Source: DATJGF01 sp035495315 (lineage in GTDB: Bacteria > Verrucomicrobiota > Verrucomicrobiia > Limisphaerales > UBA8199). Taken from it: a stretch of 64,000 bases of DNA. Where the stretch lies: contig DATJGF010000063.1 in NCBI GenBank assembly GCA_035495315.1, positions 1-64,000 on the forward strand, written 5' to 3'. This document shows positions 45,638 through 54,521 of this stretch, in pieces. The notes beneath the pieces were generated by a model. It made no database searches. It was not told the DNA's origin and saw only the letters and a list, made by a program, of their open reading frames with translations. The translations under genes were made by a program, and so were the position numbers. How positions within the stretch are numbered: the stretch's first letter is position 1; each line of letters begins with the position of its first letter.

Positions 45638-47905
45638 TCACCCTGCACTGACTAAAACGCCAGTTTCTCGATTCTTTCGCGGCCGTCTTCTGGCCAAAAC
45701 CAGGCCGCAAAGAGCCAAGAGAACGCCGGAGGCGATCCCCGATACGGCCAATGGACGATTGGGGCGCGAGGGATAGGAGGCAGGCGAAGCTCGATCGACA
45801 ATTTCGACCGGAGAATTTCGTGGAGTCTCGGTTTTCTGCGACTCAATCTTGAGACGAAGCATTTGACGGAGACGTTCTTGTTCTTCGAGTTCGCGTTTGG
45901 CCTGAAAATACGGCGCCGTGCTGTTGGCAGTCATAATGTCCTCCTGGGCCGCTTCGGCGACGGCGTTGCTGAGATCATTGAGACCTTGGGCGAGACTATC
46001 GACTCGCGCCGAGTAACCCAGCAGGAATCCTTTTGTCCGATCATTAATCCTCTCCCGAAGTTCAGCAATTTGGCTGGAAATCTTCCGGACCTCGGAATGT
46101 TCGGGGCCATATTCAATGGTCAAAGCAGCGAGCTTTTGCTTTGCCAGATCCAGTTGCTCGAGTAATGGAGGCAGCAGCGGGTCTTGGATCCCGGTCGTGG
46201 GAATGGCTTGAGCCAGCTCATCGGACGGGAGAGTTTTCAGCTTTTCCAATAAGACCTTCGAGCGGACATACTCCGCTTGGCTTTCCAAGCGGAGCCCCTC
46301 GACCTTGCGTAACGTTTCGGCGGATAACCGTAAGCTAGGTGCGTCATTTGCAAGGGCTTTATTGTCGATCTTGAGGTCGGTTCGAAGCCGGTTCAGTTTT
46401 GTTCGCGACTCTGCTACCAGCAGTTCCTGTTGCTTAAGCTGTTTGGCCAGAGCGTCGCTATCGACGCTTACCCCGCTGGCCTGGTCAACGCGGTATTTTC
46501 TGTAGATCTCAGCAATCTTATTGGCAATTTCGGCGGCGCGATTCGGGTTGGGGTCATAGGCACGAACCTCCAAAATGCTGGTATTGCGGACCGGTCGAAG
46601 TTCAAGCCGATGTTTTAACGATTCAACACTCTCAGCTGGCTTGAGAACACGGCCCAACTGCCGGCTCCATTGCTTGTCTAAATCCAGTTCTTCGATGACT
46701 TTGCCCAGGATCAGCTCGGACTGAATGACCTCGAATTCAGTCTGGATGAACCACGGGTCGGAAAAGAATCCGCCTTGTTCCTGGCTGGTTGCAGCCGAAG
46801 GCACAGCGTAGCTGTGCTCAATCTTGAGACGCGCGGCGCTGCTATAGAGCTCCGTGCCGGTCAGAAGCACACACCCGAGTGCCCCGAGAATGCAGCCGAG
46901 GAGGAGCAGAGTGAATCCGCAGAATTCGCGCGCGGTGAGTGGCCCGCCGGGTTTTGAAGGCGATATCAGGCGCCGAATCCGATGCAATAGAGAGCCACCA
47001 CTGGCAGCCAGCGCAAGTTGCGGAGAGGCTGCGCGCAATTCTTCGAGCTTGAAAAGGGCTCGCGCATACGCCAAGCGGTCGCGGCAGATACGGACAACCA
47101 TGTCATCGCAGCAATGCTCTCGCTCGAGCCGAACGCAGCGGGAAATCCACCAAACCGCAGGGTGAAAGAACAGCACTGTTTCGAGCAGGTTTTGGAATGC
47201 ATTGACGAGGTAGTCATAACGTCGCACGTGAGCCAACTCGTGGGCGAGGATGGCCTCGAATTGGATTGGGGTTAACCCCGCGAGGCTGCCCGCGGGCAAA
47301 AGAATCATAGGCCGCAGCCAACCTATGACCATTGGAACCTCAGCCAGGGCTGAGCTCATCAGGCGAACAGGGCGGGTCAGGTTGAAACGTGCTTTGAGGT
47401 CTTCCAGCACCTCCAGCCAAACGGCATCCACCGACCCGATCTCAACTGTCCGGAGCTGTCGCAGCCACCACGAACCTTGCACCCACCGCAATAAACCTAT
47501 TAGAACCCCCAATAGCCAGGCGGGAATTATCCAAGGCGTTACTCCGTCCAGAACGCCGGTCCATCTAGATATCTGTACAAATAAATCCGGGCGGTCAACA
47601 GTTTGAGTAGCCGGGTAAACATGGGAAGGGAGTGGTAACCCAAAAGGAAGGCTTATTCCGGATCCTGGTGGTTGGATACCGCGGTCAGGCGGCATGATAA
47701 ACACGGTCAAAATGGGCGCCACAAACATCAGAACGAGCATGGAGCACCCAAGGAGATATCGCGCATTGGATGACCGGGCGCGCAGTCCTGAGCGCAAAAG
47801 GGCGAAGATAACGGCGATAATTGTCCCTTCCCAAACCGTGTGCAACAGCATCCAGCCAACTTGATGAACCCACGCGTGATTCGTCAGAGTCAAAAGAAAG
47901 TTCAC
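45638..47905 (-). CDS. M56 (BlaR1/MecR1-like) membrane protease fused to a Wzz/GumC-like domain
   Basis: The 755-residue protein starts as an M56 peptidase: membrane segments at about 15-38, 50-70 and 122-145, the zinc motif HELAH at 222-226 and a third-ligand region EREHCCDD at 261-268. After a membrane segment (331-350) comes a whole Wzz/GumC co-polymerase layout: N-terminal Wzz part (355-465, with VIEELDLDKQW and RNTSILEVRAYDPNPNRAAEIAN), long coiled coils (480-690), a GNVR-like AKRELEEQERLRQMLRLKIE, then the proline-rich VDRASPASYPSRPNRPLA and a last membrane helix (720-739). No tyrosine kinase domain follows. The start overlaps the blaI stop by ATGA. In BlaR1 the equivalent C-terminus is a beta-lactam sensor; here the sensor seems swapped for an envelope-polymer-type domain. 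The function is an inference. Confidence 0.88.
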   Translation of the reverse strand: MNFLLTLTNHAWVHQVGWMLLHTVWEGTIIAVIFALLRSGLRARSSNARYLLGCSMLVLMFVAPILTVFIMPPDRGIQPPGSGISLPFGLPLPSHVYPATQTVDRPDLFVQISRWTGVLDGVTPWIIPAWLLGVLIGLLRWVQGSWWLRQLRTVEIGSVDAVWLEVLEDLKARFNLTRPVRLMSSALAEVPMVIGWLRPMILLPAGSLAGLTPIQFEAILAHELAHVRRYDYLVNAFQNLLETVLFFHPAVWWISRCVRLEREHCCDDMVVRICRDRLAYARALFKLEELRAASPQLALAASGGSLLHRIRRLISPSKPGGPLTAREFCGFTLLLLGCILGALGCVLLTGTELYSSAARLKIEHSYAVPSAATSQEQGGFFSDPWFIQTEFEVIQSELILGKVIEELDLDKQWSRQLGRVLKPAESVESLKHRLELRPVRNTSILEVRAYDPNPNRAAEIANKIAEIYRKYRVDQASGVSVDSDALAKQLKQQELLVAESRTKLNRLRTDLKIDNKALANDAPSLRLSAETLRKVEGLRLESQAEYVRSKVLLEKLKTLPSDELAQAIPTTGIQDPLLPPLLEQLDLAKQKLAALTIEYGPEHSEVRKISSQIAELRERINDRTKGFLLGYSARVDSLAQGLNDLSNAVAEAAQEDIMTANSTAPYFQAKRELEEQERLRQMLRLKIESQKTETPRNSPVEIVDRASPASYPSRPNRPLAVSGIASGVLLALCGLVLARRRPRKNRETGVLVSAG

Positions 47906-48285
47906 TCCCCTCCCTCCATTTCATCCAACAGCCGTCGTATTTCTGCGAGCTCCGCTGGCGAAGCTTTCTTTACTGCCAACGCCTGCAGAACCAGCTTACT
48001 GGCTGAGCCGGCAAATACTCGCTCCAGCAATTGCCCGACCACCTGTCGCTGGGTCTGATCCTCAGTCGCTGTTGCCTCGTAAACATGGGAACGGGAGGTG
48101 GCATCCCGCTTCACCAGCCCTTTTTCGAGCATAATCTGCAACAGCTTGAGCACGGTCGTATACCCGGTTTTTTGGGTTGGGCTGATTTGATCCCACACCT
48201 CGCGCACGGTGCTTGGGCCGCGCTGCCAGAGCACGCGCAGGATGGCCAGTTCGGCATCGGTCGGTTTAGCTCGGGACTTTTTCAT
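47902..48285 (-). CDS. BlaI/MecI/CopY-family repressor
   Basis: The 127-residue product has a winged-helix DNA-binding domain (PTDAELAILRVLWQRGPST, TGYTTVLKLLQIMLEKGLV) and the short C-terminal dimerisation helices of BlaI/MecI regulators. In that family an M56 protease partner cleaves the repressor between winged helix and dimer domain. The stop overlaps the M56 gene start by 4 bases, so the two are coupled. The ATG at 48285 follows an excellent promoter with two palindromes (48303-48344), arguing for autoregulation. A longer frame to 48330 would begin inside the promoter and is rejected. The regulon beyond itself is unknown. Confidence 0.93.
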   Translation of the reverse strand: MKKSRAKPTDAELAILRVLWQRGPSTVREVWDQISPTQKTGYTTVLKLLQIMLEKGLVKRDATSRSHVYEATATEDQTQRQVVGQLLERVFAGSASKLVLQALAVKKASPAELAEIRRLLDEMEGGE

Positions 48286-48302
48286 CAAGGAAACCGGGTT
48301 TG

Positions 48303-48330
48303 ATAATACGAAACGATTCGTAGTTGTCAA
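48303..48330 (-). promoter_or_regulatory. Promoter of the blaI-M56/Wzz operon
   Basis: On the minus strand TTGACA (48330-48325), a perfect -35 box, is followed after 16 bases by TATTAT (48308-48303), a near-consensus -10. Transcription would start near 48296, leaving a leader of only about ten bases before the ATG at 48285. Confidence 0.8.
48307..48322. promoter_or_regulatory. Candidate BlaI-type operator 1
   Basis: The 16-base TACGAAACGATTCGTA has perfect six-base arms TACGAA/TTCGTA around a four-base centre. It lies between the -35 and -10 boxes. BlaI/MecI operators are short TAC...GTA palindromes, so the fit is good. Confidence 0.75.
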
Positions 48331-48344
48331 CGAAAAGATTCGTA
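48329..48344. promoter_or_regulatory. Candidate BlaI-type operator 2
   Basis: AACGAAAAGATTCGTA repeats operator 1 with five of six arm bases matched and the same four-base centre. Its centre is 22 bases from that of operator 1, two helical turns, and it overlaps the -35 box. Confidence 0.72.
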
Positions 48345-48370
48345 CTCAGCCTCTCCCGAAACCAACGGAG

Positions 48371-48470
48371 TCCATATAAATCGGAAGGCCGGCCTCGGGG
48401 GAACCAGAAAAGCGACTTTTTCCAAGGGATTCTGACACCTCGCGGAAGTTCGCCTTCCGCAGACTCCTGA
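48371..48470. repeat. Palindromic repeat (ggaagttcgccttccg type)
   Basis: The segment cggaaggccggcctcgg faces ctcgcggaagttcgccttcc. It lies between the C39-like gene and the blaI promoter and may end the former's transcript. Related elements lie at 53405, 59428 and 63858. Confidence 0.55.
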
Positions 48471-49682
48471 TTAGGGATAAACGACGACTCCCGATCGATT
48501 CAGGCTGTCCCAGTTGATCAGAAACAGCTTTTTGGGCCAATACGCCAAGCCACACGTGGGATCCATAATGAAAAAACCATTGGGATCTTCAGGGCTTCCG
48601 CGAAAGCCGCAGACGACTCGAGCGTGCTCGCCGTCCGCTGCGCGAACGAGCTTGCCGGCAGGAGTGTGCCAGGTAATCGGTTGCCCCCTGCTCATAAAGC
48701 CCCACACCACCACTGGCCGATGCGCCACCAAGTGCCGCGTCAAATCCTGGATCGACCCATTTTCGATTGGCTCAGCCTTTTTCCAATTGCGGGCTGTTTC
48801 TGCCAAAGGCCGGCAATGAATGCCATAACCGTCCAGCGGCATCGTGCCATCGATATTCCCTACAAAGCCAGCGTCGGGATCGCCCCAAACCCCGTTGGTG
48901 TGCGGCGTCCTGTCAAAATGGAGCTTGCTGATGATACTCTCTTCGGAAACATGCGCCCCCTGGTAGTCGAGCGCTATTTTCAGAGCGGCTGCCTCACAGC
49001 TCAGAGCATGCTGTTGACGATGAAACCGGACAGGGAGTTGAACGGATGATCCGGAGAGCCGTGCTGAAGTGCCAACCGAACTCGCTGGAGCGGCCTGTTT
49101 TTCTCTGCTTTGCGGTTGCTCCACTGCGGATGCCATGTGATTACTTTCGCTGATACCACGGTTTTTGAACAGTTCATCTTGTCGGGATAGAAAAGCTGCC
49201 CATTCCTTGGCGACAACCCATTTGATGGTACCGTCCACCATGAGGACCTCTCGTGACCCACGGAGGGTCCGTTGTCCGTTGTGACCCAAACCGACTTTGT
49301 CCCAAAGGACAGCCAGGCGTTTGTCATCGGACCTGCTAAGGCGCTCAACGTAGTGCCAGCCGCAACTTTCGGAGGACAGGAGCAGGTCGGAAGCCAAAAC
49401 CTCGCGAGTGATTTCAGGTGGCACGCTTTTCCCGCATAAAGTTTCGGCATCGAGCAAGCCTTCGCGGTACAACAAACCAAGAGAGGCTTCGGGTGAAGAT
49501 TGACCGCTTGGAAAATGACCTGTATGGCGATCGGCATAGGCATCGAGGGCCAGCCGCACCAGTTTAATGCAGCAATGACTTCGGCCGTGCGGATACCGCC
49601 ACCTGAGGCCGGTCAGACTAATTGCCCAGATGACGATAACCGCCGTGACGATCGTAGCAATGCTGCGCCGTGTCAGTTGCAT
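48471..49682 (-). CDS. Membrane-anchored C39-like peptidase with pilin-like N-terminal part
   Basis: The 403-residue product has an N-terminal membrane anchor (SIATIVTAVIVIWAISLTGL). Residues 35-165 end in GHNGQRTLRGSREVLMVDGT, which recalls the H-X9-DG region of prepilin-like proteins, and are joined by a linker (180-215) to a C39-like papain-fold domain. Candidate catalytic residues are Cys229 (HALSCEAAALKIAL), His353 (GEHARVVCGF) and Asp374 (FIMDP). C39-like domains cleave leader or anchored peptides, often beside secretion systems. It lies immediately upstream of the blaI unit on the same strand. Its substrate is unknown; nearby prepilin-like proteins are possible targets by context only. 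Confidence 0.75.
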   Translation of the reverse strand: MQLTRRSIATIVTAVIVIWAISLTGLRWRYPHGRSHCCIKLVRLALDAYADRHTGHFPSGQSSPEASLGLLYREGLLDAETLCGKSVPPEITREVLASDLLLSSESCGWHYVERLSRSDDKRLAVLWDKVGLGHNGQRTLRGSREVLMVDGTIKWVVAKEWAAFLSRQDELFKNRGISESNHMASAVEQPQSREKQAAPASSVGTSARLSGSSVQLPVRFHRQQHALSCEAAALKIALDYQGAHVSEESIISKLHFDRTPHTNGVWGDPDAGFVGNIDGTMPLDGYGIHCRPLAETARNWKKAEPIENGSIQDLTRHLVAHRPVVVWGFMSRGQPITWHTPAGKLVRAADGEHARVVCGFRGSPEDPNGFFIMDPTCGLAYWPKKLFLINWDSLNRSGVVVYP

Positions 49683-49747
49683 TTATATTGGCCTGCCGGT
49701 TTATGCCGGCGGCACTTTAAAATAGGTTAGGTCCATTCCCCGGAGTG

Positions 49748-50302
49748 TTACCACTTTACTTCCTGGCCGGTCTGGAGCTTGCTTGCGACATCGTTGAGCC
49801 CCAGGGCGATCCGTTCGGCTTCTTCGCGGGTGGCATCGGGAGTAAAGATTAGCAAGCCGTCGGGGATATGGGTTTGAATTCGAGGCGCGGCGAGCCAGCG
49901 TCCTTGATTGAGGGTGTGCTCGAGGGGATTCATGAACTGGCAGTAGACAGCGATGTGCCGACTTCTGTTGGCGGCGGTATATTCCTCGAGCAGCCAGGAA
50001 CCCTGGTGATCAAATTGGATGCTGAGACCAAACCCGCCCGGCGTGTCTACAACCTTGGCCTCTTTGACATTGGCTTCGGTCAAAAAGGGGTCTTTGCTGA
50101 CGGTCATTTGCACCGGGTGTTCGCGAAAAATCGAGATCGTCTGTGTGCGTCCCATCGGATCGGGATTCAACTCCTGGTGCAAACGAAGGGTGCTGAGCAC
50201 CTTTTTATCTTGGCCTTTTTTCTTGTCGGTTTGGCATCCGCAGACACTGAGGGCGAGGAGGATTCCCAAATAGATATTGAATCGATGCCAACGGTTCATC
50301 AT
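49748..50302 (-). CDS. Lipoprotein with SecD P1-head-like domain
   Basis: The 184-residue product has a lipoprotein signal (YLGILLALSVCGC, acylated Cys at about residue 23) and a lysine-rich start. A domain follows resembling the periplasmic P1 head of SecD: DPFLTEANVKEAKVVDTPGG, LSIQFDHQGSWLLEEYTAAN, HIAVYCQF. In SecDF this part grips translocating proteins; a free-standing lipoprotein copy may act as a periplasmic or outer-membrane chaperone-like factor, but that is an inference. It precedes the C39-like gene by 65 bases on the same strand. Confidence 0.72.
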   Translation of the reverse strand: MMNRWHRFNIYLGILLALSVCGCQTDKKKGQDKKVLSTLRLHQELNPDPMGRTQTISIFREHPVQMTVSKDPFLTEANVKEAKVVDTPGGFGLSIQFDHQGSWLLEEYTAANRSRHIAVYCQFMNPLEHTLNQGRWLAAPRIQTHIPDGLLIFTPDATREEAERIALGLNDVASKLQTGQEVKW

Positions 50303-50346
50303 AGTGCATCAAACAAACGATTTAGGCCCAGAAAGTAAAGACGTAT

Positions 50347-50505
50347 ATGAGCAAGCAGTACAACAAAGCCGAGAAGCGCAAACGCCGCCACGCTTACCTG
50401 AAACGCAAGCGAGCAGCGACCAAAAGCAAAGGCAAAGCCCCTGCCAGCAATTCCTCCAAGCCTACTCAAACCCCCGCCACGACAGCAGTCGAGGCCAATG
50501 CCTGA
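50347..50505 (+). CDS. Small basic protein, 52 residues
   Basis: A short frame begins MSKQYNKAEKRKRRHAYLKR and ends with an alanine-, proline- and threonine-rich tail. About a third of the first 30 residues are Lys or Arg, like small ribosome- or nucleic-acid-binding proteins. I have an impression, not checked, that starts of the form MSKQYNK occur in other Verrucomicrobiota. An AAAG lies about eight bases before the ATG. It sits between two minus-strand genes and overlaps neither. It is easily missed by gene callers because of its length. Confidence 0.6.
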   Translation: MSKQYNKAEKRKRRHAYLKRKRAATKSKGKAPASNSSKPTQTPATTAVEANA

Positions 50506-50548
50506 AGCTTCGTCGAAGGTCCCCCCGAAAGTTATCTGCGCGGTGTCG

Positions 50549-51004
50549 TCAGGGGCACCATTTGTACCGGCGCTTTCGTCGTGCCCCTCGTTCATAGCCC
50601 GGATCGTGCTTGGGAATCGCGGTCTCCTCTATAAAAACGGCACCCAAACGCTCAATAGTGCGGATGGAGGGTAAATTATCCGGATCGCAGGTCAGGATCA
50701 CCTCCGTATAGATCGAGCGTACAAACGGGGCCAAAGCACAGCACGCTTGCAAGGCGTAGTGATGGCCTCGAAAGCGTTCCTCAATCGCATACCCGATATG
50801 ACCCGCACACAGGCGGACATGTTCGCTGTCACCAACTCGAAAATTAATATGCCCAACGTCGCCGACTCCAGCTGCAAAGATTCGAAAATGATAAAACGGC
50901 GCTAACCCGCGACCTGCTTCCACGGCGACGATTTGGACGAAGCCGAGTGACACGTCCCGATAAGCCAGGGCTCGCGGCGCTTCGGGCAAAGCATCAAGTG
51001 CCAT
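50549..51004 (-). CDS. GNAT-family N-acetyltransferase
   Basis: The 151-residue product follows the RimJ/RimL-type GNAT pattern: a beta strand ending HINFRVGDSE, HIGYAIEERFRGHHYALQAC with a diverged acetyl-CoA loop (the usual G-x-G/A spacing is altered), and TCDPDNLPSIRTIERLGAVF as the canonical fourth motif. It likely acetylates an amine on a protein or small molecule; substrate unknown. It converges on the small basic-protein gene. Confidence 0.82.
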   Translation of the reverse strand: MALDALPEAPRALAYRDVSLGFVQIVAVEAGRGLAPFYHFRIFAAGVGDVGHINFRVGDSEHVRLCAGHIGYAIEERFRGHHYALQACCALAPFVRSIYTEVILTCDPDNLPSIRTIERLGAVFIEETAIPKHDPGYERGARRKRRYKWCP

Positions 51005-51388
51005 TCGTTAGGAGGAGGATGAACGGAGTGACGCACACAATCCAGCGCTTATCGCGTGAATTGCCTGCTGATCTCCAGCGTTAAAAAGCCGGCGACGGCT
51101 TGCCGCAAGGCTCGCCGTCGCCCACAAGTCAAAACTCAGTCACAGCCAGATGTGACCGTCTACGTTTTTTTACTGCTTATGTCCGAGTTCGTCACTGTGC
51201 GTTTGGAAGCACACCCACGGTAGATCCGAAATCCGAAAGGCGAAATCCGAATTGGAAGACCGGAAACTCCCGCACGACACAAGGCATGGGCAATAATAAT
51301 GTCGCAATTCGATTTGGGTTTCCAAAGATCAAGGGCGCGCAAGAAACCCCTTTTACGGATTGAGGGATTGTGATAAGAAAGATAAGCC
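51005..51388. other. Intergenic region with repeats
   Basis: This 384-base gap separates divergent genes and should hold both promoters. A small palindrome (ccggcgacggcttgccgc facing ggctcgccgtcgcc) lies at 51090-51122, and gaaatccga-type repeat units at 51220-51262. No gene was found. Confidence 0.5.
51220..51262. repeat. Dispersed gaaatccga repeat
   Basis: The units gatccgaaatccgaaagg and cgaaatccgaattgg form a short tandem of the family also seen at 15655, 26762, 27070 and 62755. Confidence 0.65.
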
Positions 51389-52237
<849 letters not shown>

Positions 52238-52337
52238 GATCCTAATCCGCTGACTCGGCCCGCAGCAGTTTGCTAACGCTGCTTCTTAGTTAGCCACGGG
52301 CTCGGGTAAGAACAGATTCATGGCGCCTTTAGTTAGC

Positions 52338-53270
52338 CTATCCTTTTTTCAGTTTCCAGCCCATGGCCATCATCGATTCATCATAGGGCGCCGGGACGAC
52401 TCCCTCCGAGGCATAGAAATAAAGCGCGCACAAGTAGACACGGCTGGCAATGCTGGTCAGATAACTATACAGGATGATGGTCGCCAGCCAGGGGAGGCCA
52501 AATAACAACAGGACCCACGGGTTCGACAGCAGGTATGCACCAATGCCGACGCTGATCCAAGAAACAATCGAGGCCCAGAGCACCATGAGATTCATACCCT
52601 TTAACCCGACATAACCTGCGAGCATTTCTCCCCAGGTCCGCTTGATCGTTGTCGCTGATTTGGAAAGAATCGCAAACGGATTCGAAACTGAGTTGTCGCG
52701 CGCCAAAATCGGAATCGCGAAGATCGCCGCCATGCTCCACGCCAACCCAATCAGTCCGGCGATCGCACGGCCAACCAAGGACCATCTTTCTTCGAGCCAG
52801 CGGATAATTAGCCCGACAACGCCCGCGACCAGGCTCCAGAGCAGAATCGACTGCCAGCGCCGGCAAGCGACAGCAATTCCCCGTTGAATTGAGACCGGGT
52901 GACCGCTCAATGCCTCGATGATTTCAGCGTTGAAGGCAACGCTTGCCAGGGTGGCGAGGAACATGTTCAACAGGTAAATCCCGGCCAGCATGGTCGTGCC
53001 GAGAGGTTGCAGATGGAAATTAAAGGTCGCTCCGTCAGAAAAACGTGCGAATCCCACCTTGTCGGCAAAGGTCTGAATCGTGCCGCCAGAGATCCAGTGC
53101 GGCGCCAAAAACACCAATGCGACTGGGGCCAGGAAGAATAAGGCAATGGCGGTGGTCAGCAGTCCCGTCACAATTGGGAAAACGAGTAGCTTCGGCTGCT
53201 GTACAATCACGCGAACGGAACTTTTGAAGAGGTGCCAACTACGTTGGAGTTTCTCGCTCAACGCGTTCAT
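52338..53270 (-). CDS. DUF6159-like integral membrane protein
   Basis: The 310-residue product opens LQRSWHLFKSSVRVIVQQPK and has about six membrane segments (LLVFPIVTGLLTTAIALFFL, ILLWSLVAGVVGLIIRW and others), with the conserved-looking cytoplasmic loop NPFAILSKSATTIKRTWGEM. This fits the DUF6159 membrane family by eye; function unknown. The ATG at 53270 directly starts the conserved N-terminus. It stands alone between two prepilin-like genes. Confidence 0.7.
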   Translation of the reverse strand: MNALSEKLQRSWHLFKSSVRVIVQQPKLLVFPIVTGLLTTAIALFFLAPVALVFLAPHWISGGTIQTFADKVGFARFSDGATFNFHLQPLGTTMLAGIYLLNMFLATLASVAFNAEIIEALSGHPVSIQRGIAVACRRWQSILLWSLVAGVVGLIIRWLEERWSLVGRAIAGLIGLAWSMAAIFAIPILARDNSVSNPFAILSKSATTIKRTWGEMLAGYVGLKGMNLMVLWASIVSWISVGIGAYLLSNPWVLLLFGLPWLATIILYSYLTSIASRVYLCALYFYASEGVVPAPYDESMMAMGWKLKKG

Positions 53271-53404
53271 GGTTTTGTATTGTTTAAGGCCCTGCCCGTC
53301 GGGTCATTGTTTCTGCAATATTCACCGTGCGTTATGGGATTTATGCGCCTTTCCCGCCGATGGGTCTATTACAAAGCGAAAGCAAAGTTGGAAGGGGATG
53401 TATT

Positions 53405-53490
53405 CTGAAACTGCCCCCGCTCGGAATCGAGAGAGCGGCCGGAACGCCGGGCAGCTTCACACACCTCGGTCTTCCGAATCTTGGGTCGGG
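53405..53490. repeat. Palindromic repeat (gaatcgagagagcggccgg type)
   Basis: The segment ctcggaatcgagagagcgg and its partner cacacctcggtcttccga belong by layout to the family at 48371, 59428 and 63858. The surrounding 53271-53517 gap holds no gene. Confidence 0.45.
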
Positions 53491-53517
53491 GCTCTGAAAT
53501 GTTCTGTCGCTGCGAAA

Positions 53518-54396
53518 TTACAGGGTCGGCGTCGTGTCTGGCCTTTCGCCCGTGTACCAATGATAGTCGACACCCTTGGGCGAGTAAGGGATTTTGCTGA
53601 CATTACCGCCATTCCAAAGAGTCATGCACCCTTTATTATGGCGCCACCAGCCGAGGGTTAAATCCGCGCCGCCGTACAGGGCTCCGTATGTCGAACCGGC
53701 GGCAAATTTGCCGAGGATTTTGGTCTGTCCTGGGAACAAGCCGAGAGAATCGTCCGGTCCAGCCATTAGTTGTTCGAACGAATCCTGGCATAAGATTGTC
53801 GTCGCCGGACTAAGATAGCTGGTGGTTTTGAGGGGGCCGACGTCTGAATCGCCATATTGGGAGCCGCTGCCGTTATAGGGGGTAAGCAACAGTTGGCATA
53901 ATCCATAGGTGGAATTGGCCCAGAATTCGTGGGGATAATTGTAGCCGAGATCGCGGAAGTCATCGATTGGTTTGCCATCAGGACAGGCGAAGAGTTTCCG
54001 GTTTCCAGCGAAATACTGGTAATATCCGAGTGCCCAATAACCGTCATAGTCCGTCGGTTGGCGCAACACGGTCGAATTTGGTCCCATCGTCCATTGTCCC
54101 CCATAAATCACCGATCCGCCCTGCAGACAAAAGTAGGTATCCCGATTGTCATCGGCATATAAATGGGCGGCGATCCCAACCTGTCGCAAGTTGCCTCGAC
54201 ACTGCGTCGCTCGGGCCTTCTCCTTCGCCTGGGCCAGTGCGGACATGAGCATGCTGGCCAGGATCGCGATGATCGCAATTACGACCAGCAACTCAATCAA
54301 GGTGAACCCGACCGCGTAGCTGGAGGAGGACTTCGAGCGTTCCCTTTTGCGCAAGATTTTTGGGCAAAGATTCGGCATAGCCATATTGCATCTCAA
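53518..54396 (-). CDS. Prepilin-like protein, paralogue 5
   Basis: The 292-residue product has the canonical motif [20 protein letters not shown], the stem [21 protein letters not shown], a CPDGKP segment and a C-terminal [20 protein letters not shown] that fits the classical H-X9-DG end better than paralogues 1-4. It is a member of the same pseudopilin-like class in a different subgroup. A slightly shorter start at the second Met (residue 5) is equally possible. Confidence 0.85.
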   Translation of the reverse strand: MRCNMAMPNLCPKILRKRERSKSSSSYAVGFTLIELLVVIAIIAILASMLMSALAQAKEKARATQCRGNLRQVGIAAHLYADDNRDTYFCLQGGSVIYGGQWTMGPNSTVLRQPTDYDGYWALGYYQYFAGNRKLFACPDGKPIDDFRDLGYNYPHEFWANSTYGLCQLLLTPYNGSGSQYGDSDVGPLKTTSYLSPATTILCQDSFEQLMAGPDDSLGLFPGQTKILGKFAAGSTYGALYGGADLTLGWWRHNKGCMTLWNGGNVSKIPYSPKGVDYHWYTGERPDTTPTL

Positions 54397-54521
54397 GTTC
54401 TAATGCGCATTAACAACTGCCCTCATTAACGCTTTCAAATCCTCTTGTAAACCGCATAAATTCTGCCAAACCGGCCTTAAATGTCAATCAAAATATTGGG
54501 CGTGTGCCAAAAAATCCCGCT

